Assembly (NCBI GenBank): GCA_937930845.1 | Contig: CALHBJ010000008.1 | Location: 302,762-366,761 of the forward strand | DNA from: an uncultured Rhizobiaceae group bacterium | GTDB lineage: Bacteria > Pseudomonadota > Alphaproteobacteria > Rhizobiales > Rhizobiaceae | Direction of reading: 5' to 3' | DNA: 64,000 nt | Part shown: in pieces, positions 7,946 through 16,536 of the stretch | How the letters are laid out: the number at the start of each line of letters is the position of its first letter | How positions within the stretch are numbered: position 1 is the first letter of the stretch | Notes under the pieces: generated by a model | The model's database searches: none | The model's input: only the letters and a program-made list of their open reading frames with translations | What the model was told of the DNA's origin: nothing | Translations under genes and position numbers: made by a program

Positions 7946-10235
7946 TTTCGATACCCTCCCGGGCGGTTATCACAGATTTGTCGTCGCCATATTCGTAATA
8001 GTTATAAGCCATATACTTATAGCTGCTGTCGATATTGAGCGAGCCTGAATCGAACTTTGTAATCACTGCCCCAAGAATATTGCCGCCCGAAGCCCGCAAT
8101 CGCTTGATCGCATTGAGACAAGATTTCCGCGAGACCTGGTTAAACGAGACAACCAGCAACGTTCCCTGTGCCAGGTGGGACAGAATTGGCGCATCGGACA
8201 AACCGATTACAGGAGGCCCGTCAAAAATCACCAGGTCGAAGCGCTCCTGAACCGCTTTTGCCAGCATGTCCATGCGCTGCGACAATAGCAAGTCGGCGGG
8301 GTTTGGGGGGATCTTGCCCGATGTCAGCAATGTTACATTTTCATATTCAGTTTTGCGGAAAACATTGGCCATATCTTCCTGGCGCAACGTGCCTGTGAGG
8401 ATGTTGGACAAGCCAATAATGTTGTCACATCCAAACAGTCTTTGAAGGTTGGGCTTGCGCATATCGCAGTCAATCAGCAGCACTTTTGTGCCAAGTGATC
8501 CAAACTCAATGGCTGTTTTTTGTGCGGTGGTAGATTTGCCCTCGCCAGCCTCCGCACTGGTCACCAGCAGCGTTTCAGGGACGCCATTTGAACCGACAAA
8601 TTGCAAGGATGTGCGCAGAGACCGGTAGGCTTCCGATAGGGACGAGCCGACTGTCTCCAATGCCTCGCGCAGGGCCTTTTCCTCCACACGCGGCACAATG
8701 CCCAGAAGCGCAAGTTTGAGAATACTCTCGACCTGATCAGGGCTTGATATTGAATTATCCAGCAGTTCAAGCACGTAGATGGAAGCGCCTGACAGCGCGA
8801 AAGCCATCATCAGAGCCGCAGCAAGGTTGATCAGCATGTTTGGAGAATAGGGACTGTGAATGGGTATTGCCGATTCGATAATCTCGGCGTTTGACGTGCG
8901 CAATTCAGCGCCCACGCCCACTTCGTTGAGTTTGCCGATCAAGGCTTCATATTGCTTGCGGTTGGAATCCACTTCCCTCTTGAGGATTGTGTATTGGACT
9001 GTCTTGTCCTGATATTCGCGTTGCTCGGCTTCCAGCTCCTCCAACTTGGCGCGAAGGTCCTTTTCGTTGGAAATTACACCCTGGTGTTTGACAATAACGG
9101 ATTCAGCAATGGCATTGACCAGACGCTTCTCCTGATTTTGCAGTTCACCAATTTGCGCCCGCAAGCTTTTCATGAGCGGAAAGTTTGGTTTGAAGGTTGC
9201 AAGTTTTTCGCGATACTCGGCTCGCAGGGTCGTGATTTTTGATTGCAGGTTGGATAGTGCTTCGTTTTCCACAACGCTTGGCAAACTGGCCGCCTTGCCA
9301 GCCCTGATCTGTTCAGCCCTGCGGTCATATTGCAGCCGCTCCTGGATCACTTTTGCCAGTGATTCGTTGATCTGCTGAATATTATTGGAGATGAGCGATG
9401 TCTCATCCTGCGTGATCGTGATGTTCGCCTTCTTGGCGTAGACGAGCAGTTCTTCCTCTGATTTTTGTAGACGACCTTTGACTTGACTGACCTGATCGGT
9501 GATGAACTCGCGAACGGTATCGGAGGTTTCACTTCCCTTATCGATCCTTTGATCCACATAGCTGGCGACGATTTGATTGGCGATTTTTGCCGACCGTTGG
9601 GGATCGCCGCTGGAGAACCCGACTTCAACAATATTGGTGCCACGCACGGGGGTTAAAACCACACCGCGTGCGATCGCACCAACCGCGATGCGTTCTCGTT
9701 GGGGCGCGCTCATATTGTCCAAAACAGCGCGGTCGCTTTTTCCAAGTACCGTACTTACCAACGCATTTATGCTCAATGGATTGCTGGGAAACAGCAATTT
9801 CTCATCCTTGGTCAGGTCGAGCTCAAATACCACACGTTCAAACAGGGAGCGGCTGCCAAGTCGTTGAATGGCTGTGCTTTGTGCCCGCGACAAGTCCGCC
9901 GAGTTTGATACGATTTCCAAATCCTGCAGCACTTTTGCCGACTGGGCAGAAACTTCGATTTTTGCAGATGCGAGATATTTCGGTGGCAGCAACAAGGTGA
10001 TGAGCAGGCCCAGGGACAGACAAAGCGCTGTTAGTGTGACGATGAGCCACCGCCACCGCACCGCGATTGCCAGTATCTGAAAGAAATCGAAAGTCGGTTC
10101 CTGAGTTTGAAAAGGGTCCTGCCCCGGCTGCCCATAACCATATCCATAGCCGTATTGCATCGGAGAGGCAGGCATCTGTGCACCACGTATTGGCGCAAGT
10201 GCGTACCGATCTCCCCCTCGCGGATCCTGATGCAT
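7854..10235 (-). CDS. Wzc/ExoP-like polysaccharide copolymerase with bacterial tyrosine kinase domain
   Basis: A 793-aa fused polysaccharide copolymerase. A Wzz-type transmembrane/periplasmic part (TM near residues 60-85 and near 460-480, with a long coiled coil between) is followed by a cytoplasmic BY-kinase. Kinase motifs are Walker A SAEAGEGKST (about 560-570), Walker A' LLIDCDMRKP (about 586-595) and Walker B LVIFDGPP (about 668). A tyrosine cluster YKYMAYNYYEYGDD lies at about 739-752. The extreme N-terminus has a YGYGYGYG stretch. Such proteins control chain length and export through the Wza-like channel by cycles of tyrosine phosphorylation. Unusually, about 40 residues follow the tyrosine cluster instead of it being terminal. 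Confidence 0.92.
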   Translation of the reverse strand: MHQDPRGGDRYALAPIRGAQMPASPMQYGYGYGYGQPGQDPFQTQEPTFDFFQILAIAVRWRWLIVTLTALCLSLGLLITLLLPPKYLASAKIEVSAQSAKVLQDLEIVSNSADLSRAQSTAIQRLGSRSLFERVVFELDLTKDEKLLFPSNPLSINALVSTVLGKSDRAVLDNMSAPQRERIAVGAIARGVVLTPVRGTNIVEVGFSSGDPQRSAKIANQIVASYVDQRIDKGSETSDTVREFITDQVSQVKGRLQKSEEELLVYAKKANITITQDETSLISNNIQQINESLAKVIQERLQYDRRAEQIRAGKAASLPSVVENEALSNLQSKITTLRAEYREKLATFKPNFPLMKSLRAQIGELQNQEKRLVNAIAESVIVKHQGVISNEKDLRAKLEELEAEQREYQDKTVQYTILKREVDSNRKQYEALIGKLNEVGVGAELRTSNAEIIESAIPIHSPYSPNMLINLAAALMMAFALSGASIYVLELLDNSISSPDQVESILKLALLGIVPRVEEKALREALETVGSSLSEAYRSLRTSLQFVGSNGVPETLLVTSAEAGEGKSTTAQKTAIEFGSLGTKVLLIDCDMRKPNLQRLFGCDNIIGLSNILTGTLRQEDMANVFRKTEYENVTLLTSGKIPPNPADLLLSQRMDMLAKAVQERFDLVIFDGPPVIGLSDAPILSHLAQGTLLVVSFNQVSRKSCLNAIKRLRASGGNILGAVITKFDSGSLNIDSSYKYMAYNYYEYGDDKSVITAREGIENEQVVADPSSFGSSLRRFARRIFGGSNGSA

Positions 10236-10686
10236 GAATTCGATCCAGTCCCTGTTATTCCGCCTGCACGATTGGAAGCCAAAATGAAATCATGAGCCGT
10301 TCAATTGATGCTCAGTTGATTTCGATTGCAGCTGTCGCTCCAATTAAACGAATGAATGATCTGCCAAAATGCTCTCGACATTGCATCTGAACAAATGTGC
10401 CCGCCCCTGCGCGGTTGCCACAAATATTTGTATATGGCAAAGACGGTGACGTTGGAAGAGGTCCACGTCACCGTCACTTGGTTTAGCCATAATCAGCCGC
10501 AATATTCTATGAATGCGGCCCCGGACTGGTGACCAGACCTTTGCCAATTTTTTTTGGATATCAGGTTCTTCACCATATTTGTGGCAGATGTTTGAAACTG
10601 ATTTTTCTTTAATTGGATTTTGGTGCGGTGACGTTTCGTCCCGGCCAGTTTAATCGGCTTGCGGTGTTCCTTGAAAGGGGCCTTAC
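10236..10686. other. 451-bp gene-free divergent control region
   Basis: This lies between the leftward BY-kinase operon and the rightward epimerase gene, and no coding frame here is convincing. It holds a perfect 12-bp palindrome ACAAATATTTGT (10420-10431). It also holds a perfect 11-bp inverted repeat at 10442-10475 and a T-run at about 10539-10546 after an imperfect hairpin (GGACTGGTGACCAGACC). It probably contains the promoters for both directions, but no clear -35/-10 pair can be assigned by eye. Confidence 0.5.
10442..10475. promoter_or_regulatory. Perfect 11-bp inverted repeat (operator or hairpin)
   Basis: GACGGTGACGT at 10442-10452 and ACGTCACCGTC at 10465-10475 are exact reverse complements with a 12-nt loop. 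No U-tract follows on either strand, so a Rho-independent terminator is unlikely. A regulator-binding site, or an RNA hairpin in the long leader of the epimerase gene, is more plausible. Function unknown. Confidence 0.5.
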
Positions 10687-11709
10687 ATGAAGATGCTCGT
10701 AACCGGAAACGCAGGGTTCATCGGGTTTCACACCGTATTGCAATTATTGAGCGATGGGCATGACGTTGTCGGCTTGGATTCGCTCAACGACTATTACGAT
10801 CCAGAGCTGAAAAAGCGGCGGCTGGAACTGACCTATGAAAAGGCAAAATCCTCCAAAGGCACATTTCAGTTTTACAACATCAATCTAGCCGATCTGGAGG
10901 CGATGCGTAAGTGTTTTGACGCGCACAGTTTCGATCGGGTGATCAATTTGGCGGCCCAGGCCGGTGTTCGCTACAGTCTGGAAAATCCCCAGGCCTATGT
11001 TGAATCCAATTTGACCGGGTTTACAAATTTGATTGATTTGAGCGCCCGGGCGGGTGTGGGCCATTTCGTCTATGCATCCACATCAAGCGTCTATGGCATG
11101 AATACGGCGATGCCATTTTCGGAATCAAACACGGTAGATCACCCGCTTCAGTTCTATGCCGCCACCAAACGCGCTAACGAATTGATGGCCCATTCCTACA
11201 GCAATCTCTATCGCCTGCCGACAACGGGACTGCGCTTCTTCACCGTTTATGGCCCCTGGGGACGCCCTGATATGGCGCTGTTTTTGTTCACGAAAAACAT
11301 GCTTGAGGGAAAACCCATCAAGGTGTTCAACTATGGGCAACACTCCCGAGATTTCACTTTCGTCACCGACATCGTGGCCGGCGTTGTGGCGGTTACAGAT
11401 CAACCGGCGCTTCCGGATCCTGAATGGAGTTCTGCCGATCCAAATCCCAACACATCATCGGTCCCTTTCCGCATCTACAACATCGGCAATAACAGCCCGG
11501 TGAAACTGATGGAATATATTGAAGCGATCGAGGAAGTGCTCGGCATTGAAGCTGAGCGTGAATTGCTTCCGCTGCAACCGGGCGATGTCCCCAATACCTA
11601 TGCCAATGTCGATAATCTCAAAGATGCGGTCGACTACAAACCGAAAGTCTCGGTGAAAGATGGCGTTCGCCAGTTTGTTGAGTGGTATCGGGAATATTAT
11701 TCCGTGTGA
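10687..11709 (+). CDS. UDP-glucuronate 4-epimerase-like NAD-dependent epimerase
   Basis: A 340-aa extended short-chain dehydrogenase. It has the nucleotide-binding GNAGFIG (residues 7-13), the [15 protein letters not shown] segment characteristic of UDP-glucuronate 4-epimerases, the catalytic serine region STSSVYG, and the YxxxK pair in YAATKR. It would interconvert UDP-GlcA and UDP-GalA in the cytoplasm, giving galacturonate for the polymer. GGGG precedes the ATG. It is the only rightward gene in this part of the locus and faces the export lipoprotein gene. Specificity is inferred from the NDYYD motif and length. Confidence 0.88.
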   Translation: MKMLVTGNAGFIGFHTVLQLLSDGHDVVGLDSLNDYYDPELKKRRLELTYEKAKSSKGTFQFYNINLADLEAMRKCFDAHSFDRVINLAAQAGVRYSLENPQAYVESNLTGFTNLIDLSARAGVGHFVYASTSSVYGMNTAMPFSESNTVDHPLQFYAATKRANELMAHSYSNLYRLPTTGLRFFTVYGPWGRPDMALFLFTKNMLEGKPIKVFNYGQHSRDFTFVTDIVAGVVAVTDQPALPDPEWSSADPNPNTSSVPFRIYNIGNNSPVKLMEYIEAIEEVLGIEAERELLPLQPGDVPNTYANVDNLKDAVDYKPKVSVKDGVRQFVEWYREYYSV

Positions 11710-11828
11710 CGAGACCTGTTTGAGGTCGCGCCCAATTCAATATTGCAAAATGTTCAGTTGCGGAGTGCAGCCAAAATAGTGGCAGGCACATGTTCCGGTC
11801 AGGCAAACACAAATTGCCGCAAATTAGC

Positions 11829-12584
11829 TTACAGCAATGGGGTGACGGATACCGCGGACCGAGCCAAACCCAGCGCGTCCTTCAAATTCTCCATGGCAAC
11901 TTTCCCTTTTGACGGGAACACCACAACCACATCACTACCATAGATGCGCGGGTCCGCTTTCGTGCCGTTCCTGATCGCGTCCAGCGAATAATTGGCGACC
12001 TGGCGTTCTTTTCCGACATTGCGGAATACGAAAACTTTGGACGTGTCTGCAATTTTCTTCAGCCCGCCCGCCTGGGAAAGAATGCTGGAAAGGGACGATT
12101 GTGCCGTGACCGGATAGAGGCCAGCCTTGTTCACCTCACCATCGACAGTGGCCTGTCGGGCCGCTGAGCTTTTTACGAATATACTCACCTGGGGATTCTG
12201 CAGATAATTGGCGGCATATTTAGCGGTGACTTGTCGTTCCAGTTCACGCGATGTCAGGCCGCTGGCCTTCACAATTCCAATAAGTGGCAATTGGATGGTG
12301 CCGGTATTGCTGACCTCAACCGTCCGGTCCAATTGATCCACCTGGAAAACATCGACTTCCAGCACATCGCTGGCAGCAATCTTATTGTCAGAATTCAACA
12401 CACCATTGGGCGGTGGCAAGAAGGCCACAACCCTGATGTCCCCTGACTTGGAGCCAACTTGAACATCTGAAGGTGAAGAATTTTGATTGAGGCTCGCGCC
12501 GTTTGAAACACAACCGGTCAATACGAAAGAAAGAGCCATCACGAACAACAGCGAAATAACGCCTGAAACCGTATTTCTGTTCAT
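11829..12584 (-). CDS. Wza-like polysaccharide export outer-membrane lipoprotein
   Basis: From ATG 12584 the product is 251 aa, beginning with a lipoprotein signal peptide whose lipobox is LTGC. The open frame extends upstream to 12713, but the signal peptide fixes the start at or very near 12584. The poly-export domain follows (KIAASDVLEVDVFQVDQLDRTVEV ending with the PQVSIFV segment). A SLBB-type repeat comes next (VDGEVNKAGLYPV, then LSSILSQAGGL). It forms, or gates, the outer-membrane channel paired with the BY-kinase copolymerase. It is somewhat short compared with E. coli Wza, as is common for alphaproteobacterial ExoF/BexD-type exporters. Confidence 0.88.
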   Translation of the reverse strand: MNRNTVSGVISLLFVMALSFVLTGCVSNGASLNQNSSPSDVQVGSKSGDIRVVAFLPPPNGVLNSDNKIAASDVLEVDVFQVDQLDRTVEVSNTGTIQLPLIGIVKASGLTSRELERQVTAKYAANYLQNPQVSIFVKSSAARQATVDGEVNKAGLYPVTAQSSLSSILSQAGGLKKIADTSKVFVFRNVGKERQVANYSLDAIRNGTKADPRIYGSDVVVVFPSKGKVAMENLKDALGLARSAVSVTPLL

Positions 12585-12925
12585 ATGGACTGGCGAACAA
12601 CGCATGATCTGAACTTTTCCCGTTTCCCCAAAAGGTACTCTCGCATGCGGGCAGTTTATCCAAAAAACATCAAGATGGACTAAACGACCTCTAACTGCCC
12701 CTCGATGGGACAAAAATACGGCCTAGTTATGACCTGGCCATACCAGATGCGCATGAAGCCACAACCAGACGGCTACAACGCATTATATCACTTGGTAAGC
12801 GATGTTCTCAAGATAGGGGGATTTTGCAGAGAACAGCGCTCGCAAACCGCCAGATTTTGCCAACTTGACTACTCAATAACGCAATCAAGACCTTCACAAA
12901 ACCAAACTAAATCAGCGCTACAGAC

Positions 12926-13429
12926 TTATGGACTAGCTGGATCGTCGTCGTCATCATCTGTGAGGAAGATGATCAACGGCACGGCCAGTACGCCACCAAC
13001 GATTGCGGCTTTTGTGAATGTTCCAAGGCCTCCGCCTGCACCAGCAGTACCTGCACCGCCAATGCCGCCAGCCATGCGCGTGACGCACAGCCCGCCGCTT
13101 GATCCGGCTGTCACATCAACCGTTGTGTCGGGGTCAAGTGAAACGGAGCAGCCATTGGAAAGGGATACATTGCCAGATGCCGACAATCCGGTCGCAATCT
13201 GTGTGCCCACATTCAATTCAGAATTCCGTGGAGCTTTTTCAAAGCCGGAAGGACCGCTGATCAAAACGTCACCGCTTGCGCCTGTGAGATTGACCGCCGT
13301 ACCCGCAGGGCCAGCGCACACACATTCACTTGCCGAAAGGATATCAGCCGAATGCGCAGTCATCGGGGATGTTAATGCCATCATCGATGCCGCCAGCATC
13401 AAACGGAGTGTCTTGTCCAACTTGTACAT
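12926..13429 (-). CDS. Secreted/membrane-anchored hypothetical protein with Gly-rich and Asp tail
   Basis: A 167-aa protein I do not recognise. It has a signal peptide (LMLAASMMALTSPMTAHSA). A short beta-rich domain follows, with cysteines in SECVCAG, NGCSV and GLCVT and a pattern reminiscent of FecR-like domains (LNVGTQIATGLSASGNVSL). Then come a glycine-rich linker (GGIGGAGTAGAGGGLG), a hydrophobic segment (AAIVGGVLAVPLIIFL) and an acidic tail of six aspartates. The layout suggests an inner-membrane or envelope protein with a periplasmic domain. It is between polysaccharide genes, so an envelope role fits, but its function is unknown. A 256-codon frame on the other strand is discarded because only this strand shows a signal peptide and domain order. 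Confidence 0.7.
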   Translation of the reverse strand: MYKLDKTLRLMLAASMMALTSPMTAHSADILSASECVCAGPAGTAVNLTGASGDVLISGPSGFEKAPRNSELNVGTQIATGLSASGNVSLSNGCSVSLDPDTTVDVTAGSSGGLCVTRMAGGIGGAGTAGAGGGLGTFTKAAIVGGVLAVPLIIFLTDDDDDDPASP

Positions 13430-13923
13430 ATTAATAATCCAACGGATTTTACTTATCGATCGCCATCTAAGATAAACCTAAATTGACTTCGATTCGCAAG
13501 GGCCTTGTTAATCTCAATCGAGCACAACCTAGCCGAAAGAGACGTAACGTCAAGTGAAATCCGGATGCTTCACCCCAGCACAGCCGATCTGTGCCAAAAT
13601 AGTGACACTTAGTTAAGAATCAGTTAACCATATTTTCTCAAACCCCTTATGTTCTAAGGAGATAGGGATGAAATTGGCTGACTCAGCGACACATTGTTTG
13701 ACAATTTGCAGCAGGTCTAAACCGTCCTAATCAAGCGCGATTTGAGGCGCTCCGTACCACCTGCACCTATCTTTTTGTTTTTCAACGGAATTTCAATTCA
13801 AGCCTCTTGAACCTGAAATTGATCGATCACAGGTACCCATCGTAATAGTCTTCAACATACTCTTTCAGGCATATTTTCCAGTCACGCATCGCGTTAAGGC
13901 CTCACAGGCCTGGTTGCAGGTAA
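13430..13923. other. 494-bp gene-free stretch
   Basis: No large gene is visible. The stretch contains near-direct repeats GTTAAGAATCAGTTAACC, a short perfect inverted repeat TTCAAG/CTTGAA at 13797-13811, and a 20-codon frame preceded by a strong Shine-Dalgarno (listed separately). It probably includes the promoter of the signal-peptide protein gene. Confidence 0.4.
13668..13730 (+). CDS. Possible 20-aa small ORF
   Basis: ATG at 13668 is preceded by AAGGAGATAGGG, a near-perfect ribosome-binding sequence at good spacing, and the frame ends at TAA 13728-13730. The peptide is basic and Ser/Cys-containing (MKLADSATHCLTICSRSKPS). No downstream rightward gene follows, so it is not an obvious leader peptide. 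It could be a chance frame; only the ribosome-binding site supports it. Confidence 0.2.
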   Translation: MKLADSATHCLTICSRSKPS

Positions 13924-15045
13924 TCAGGCGCTTGGTTCGCCCATCACGGTTTTCAATACGTGACCATAGGCAAGGCCAACGGCGTGCAGCGAAAAGCGCT
14001 CGACTGCGGACCTGCGACCCGCTTCGCCCAGCTTCTTGCGCAATGCAGCGTTGAGAATCAGGTCTTCCAGCGCATCACGCCACTGCTCTGGCGTCTCCAC
14101 AAGAATGCCGGTCTCGCGATCCTTGATCACGAACGGCGTGGCGCCAACATTGGTGGAAACACTGGGCAGGCCAAATGCCATGTATTGGATTGTCTTCAGG
14201 CCCGCCTTGCCCAGCACCCAGTCATCCATGGGCAGGGGATATATTCCGATATCGAAGGTCTGCAGATCACGAACCTCATGCTCTGCGGTCCAGCGAATGC
14301 TTTCCACCTCGACGCCCTCCAACTCATAGTCAAAATTGCCGATCACCTTGAGCGTGAATGGAGCGCGGGTGGCAAGTTCCCGTAACGTCTCTTCCAAGCC
14401 CTCAAGATAGACCTTGGACGAAAAAGTGCCGGTCCAACCCACCACAATCCTGTGGTCATTTTTGTAAAGGTTGGCGGGAACAAACCGGTCAGTGTCTACC
14501 GATGGCGGAATAAGGGTGCACGCTTTGGCCTTGTTCAATTCCATACAGGCATCGTTCACGAACGGGGACGCGGTGATTACATGGTCGGCGTTCGCCACCA
14601 GATATCTGGCCTTGTTCGGTCCCTTCAACCAGCGCACCAACCGGTTGGGGTCTTCCCCTTTTTCGACTTTCTGCCTTTCCAGCACATTGTCTTCAATATC
14701 AATAATCATCCTTTTGGCGAGCAGACGGGTCAGACGTTCCATAATCGATGTGCCAACGGGCGTGACCCACATATGGATGTAGACGAGATCGTAGCTCCCA
14801 ATACGCAAGAGGTCGCACAGTCGGCGTGCGTGCCCCCGCACAACACCCAGAAATTTGGCGGCATAGTTTCCAGGTTTGAAAACGATTTCCCACATGGGCA
14901 TGTCCATGTAGCAGGAAGTGTCGATCTGCCAGCCATTGGCGCGCCATTCATCGAGATATTGTTCGTATTTCAACCGCTGCCCCGCCGCGACCCCTTCGGG
15001 ATAAGGGCAGATGACCAGCATGCGTTTCTTTTTCGCTGTGCTCAT
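13924..15045 (-). CDS. GT4-type glycosyltransferase
   Basis: From ATG 15045 a 373-aa GT-B glycosyltransferase. The first strand is RMLVICPYPEGVAAGQRLKYE. The second Rossmann domain starts at VVGWTGTFSSKVYLEGL, and the nucleotide-sugar site is GKAGLKTIQYMAFGLPSVSTN with the family glutamate replaced by a KAGLKTIQYM arrangement, as in several GT4 members. The frame is open to 15144 but residues upstream of MSTAKKKR look non-coding. It adds one sugar of the repeat unit at the cytoplasmic face. Donor and acceptor cannot be deduced. It lies 139 bp from another GT4 gene in the same direction. Confidence 0.85.
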   Translation of the reverse strand: MSTAKKKRMLVICPYPEGVAAGQRLKYEQYLDEWRANGWQIDTSCYMDMPMWEIVFKPGNYAAKFLGVVRGHARRLCDLLRIGSYDLVYIHMWVTPVGTSIMERLTRLLAKRMIIDIEDNVLERQKVEKGEDPNRLVRWLKGPNKARYLVANADHVITASPFVNDACMELNKAKACTLIPPSVDTDRFVPANLYKNDHRIVVGWTGTFSSKVYLEGLEETLRELATRAPFTLKVIGNFDYELEGVEVESIRWTAEHEVRDLQTFDIGIYPLPMDDWVLGKAGLKTIQYMAFGLPSVSTNVGATPFVIKDRETGILVETPEQWRDALEDLILNAALRKKLGEAGRRSAVERFSLHAVGLAYGHVLKTVMGEPSA

Positions 15046-15184
15046 TTTAGTTGCGTGCCCACAACAACCCAACTGGGTTCGACCGTTCGGCCAGCAAGAA
15101 AAAATCGACCATCGATTTAGATGCCGCGTCTGGATTGTGATCACACGGGCCGGGCACTTTATTTTCTGTCATTCCTGCGAAGCC

Positions 15185-16402
15185 TTACGCACCATGATTG
15201 ATCTCGACCTTGTCACTGAGTCGTTCATAGATCGCGCAATAGTCTCTAACGCCTGCCTTTAGGGAAAACAATTCATGTGCAGTGGAGACACATCTTGAAG
15301 CCGTGTTGGGATCATCAACAAGTGCCAACAGCCGCATTGCGGATTGCTCCATGTCGTCCGGGGAGAAGTCATTGAGCGCTACTCCCACCTGCGCACCTTC
15401 AAGAATTTGCTCCATATCACCAACGCCGGTATTGCCGACGCATGGCACACCGCACCCCAGATATTCAGCAAGTTTGGTGGGGGCGCTGGCGATCTTTGAG
15501 AACGTTGGCCGGATGATCGCACCGGCCGCATCCATTCTGGAGACCAGCGCGGGAACCTCGTCATGATTTGCGCTGACAATTTCGAGCCGGCTCTCATCAA
15601 TGCCAGCCTTTTTGGCAGCCTGTCTGATCATGTCGTGTTCAAGCCGGTTTACAACCAATAATCTGGCTTCAGGACGATGCGCAGCCAGCCTGTTGAAGAA
15701 CTGCAATGTCTCATCAAACAAGTACCAGGTGCCGAGCGATCCCACATAGCCGAAGGTAAATGGCCGGTCAGCATCAGGCTTGGCCGGACTGAACTTATCA
15801 AGGTCGGCGCATGTTGGAATGACGGCGATCGCTTCGGCGGCTGAGGCAGGGATGTCCCAGGTGCGCATTTCCTTTTTTGCCGCATGGGTTAACACCGTAA
15901 CAGCCTCGCATTCGCCTGCAAGTTTGAGTTCCTGCTTCTTTAGATACCGATAGATGAATTGATAAAGTGGATTTTTCAAACTCCACATGCCGCCATCCAC
16001 CCGCTCATCAGCCCAAAATCCGCGCATGTCGAAGATGATTTTTTGGGATTTGCGCTTTATGCGCGATGCAAGTACCGCCATGAAAAGACTGCGTGCATGG
16101 AGAATTTCGACATCGTGTTCGCGATCGATCTTTCTAACCAGTTTTCCAATTTCCCGCATGTCCATAAGGCTGGAGAGTATGGGGGGGCTTTTGCGGTAGG
16201 AGATCGTGTGCCAGACGATGCCCGACGCGGCCAGCCGCTCTTCTATTGTCTCTTTTAAGCGCGCATGGGCTTGGGACTTTTCAGCGGACACAAGGTGGAT
16301 TTTGTGTCCGGCCGCCGCCAGGCCTTCCAGATAGGGAATGACCTGGGATTGGCCCAAGGGGTCGGTCATACCATCATAGGATAAATAGAGTGCGGTCGTC
16401 AT
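15185..16402 (-). CDS. GT4-type glycosyltransferase
   Basis: A 405-aa GT-B glycosyltransferase with N-terminal TALYLSYDGMTDPLGQSQVIPYL, which is characteristic of a subfamily of GT4 enzymes in capsule loci. The second domain starts FTFGYVGSLGTWYLFDETLQFF. The donor-site region is RPTFSKIASAPTKLAEYLGCGVP, where KLAEYLGCG stands in the position of the E(x7)E motif. It is probably cytoplasmic and membrane-associated, building the lipid-linked repeat unit. It is flanked by an asparagine-synthetase homologue upstream and another GT4 downstream, all leftward. Confidence 0.87.
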   Translation of the reverse strand: MTTALYLSYDGMTDPLGQSQVIPYLEGLAAAGHKIHLVSAEKSQAHARLKETIEERLAASGIVWHTISYRKSPPILSSLMDMREIGKLVRKIDREHDVEILHARSLFMAVLASRIKRKSQKIIFDMRGFWADERVDGGMWSLKNPLYQFIYRYLKKQELKLAGECEAVTVLTHAAKKEMRTWDIPASAAEAIAVIPTCADLDKFSPAKPDADRPFTFGYVGSLGTWYLFDETLQFFNRLAAHRPEARLLVVNRLEHDMIRQAAKKAGIDESRLEIVSANHDEVPALVSRMDAAGAIIRPTFSKIASAPTKLAEYLGCGVPCVGNTGVGDMEQILEGAQVGVALNDFSPDDMEQSAMRLLALVDDPNTASRCVSTAHELFSLKAGVRDYCAIYERLSDKVEINHGA

Positions 16403-16536
16403 GGGTGCTGAAACCTGTTCTCAATTGGAAGGGAATATGAGCCATGGCGTGTGCCGGGCAAATGTCGGCTTATGGCAGTGCGCGTAACCGTGTCCGTGCA
16501 AGATTTCAACCGGATTGGCTGAAGATTTGGCAAGCT

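Noticed and set aside
12705..13475. 256-codon rightward frame, Pro/Ser-rich
   Set aside because: It lies opposite the signal-peptide protein at 12926-13429. It has no domain or ribosome-binding site, and its Pro-rich part mirrors the glycine-rich segment of the real gene.
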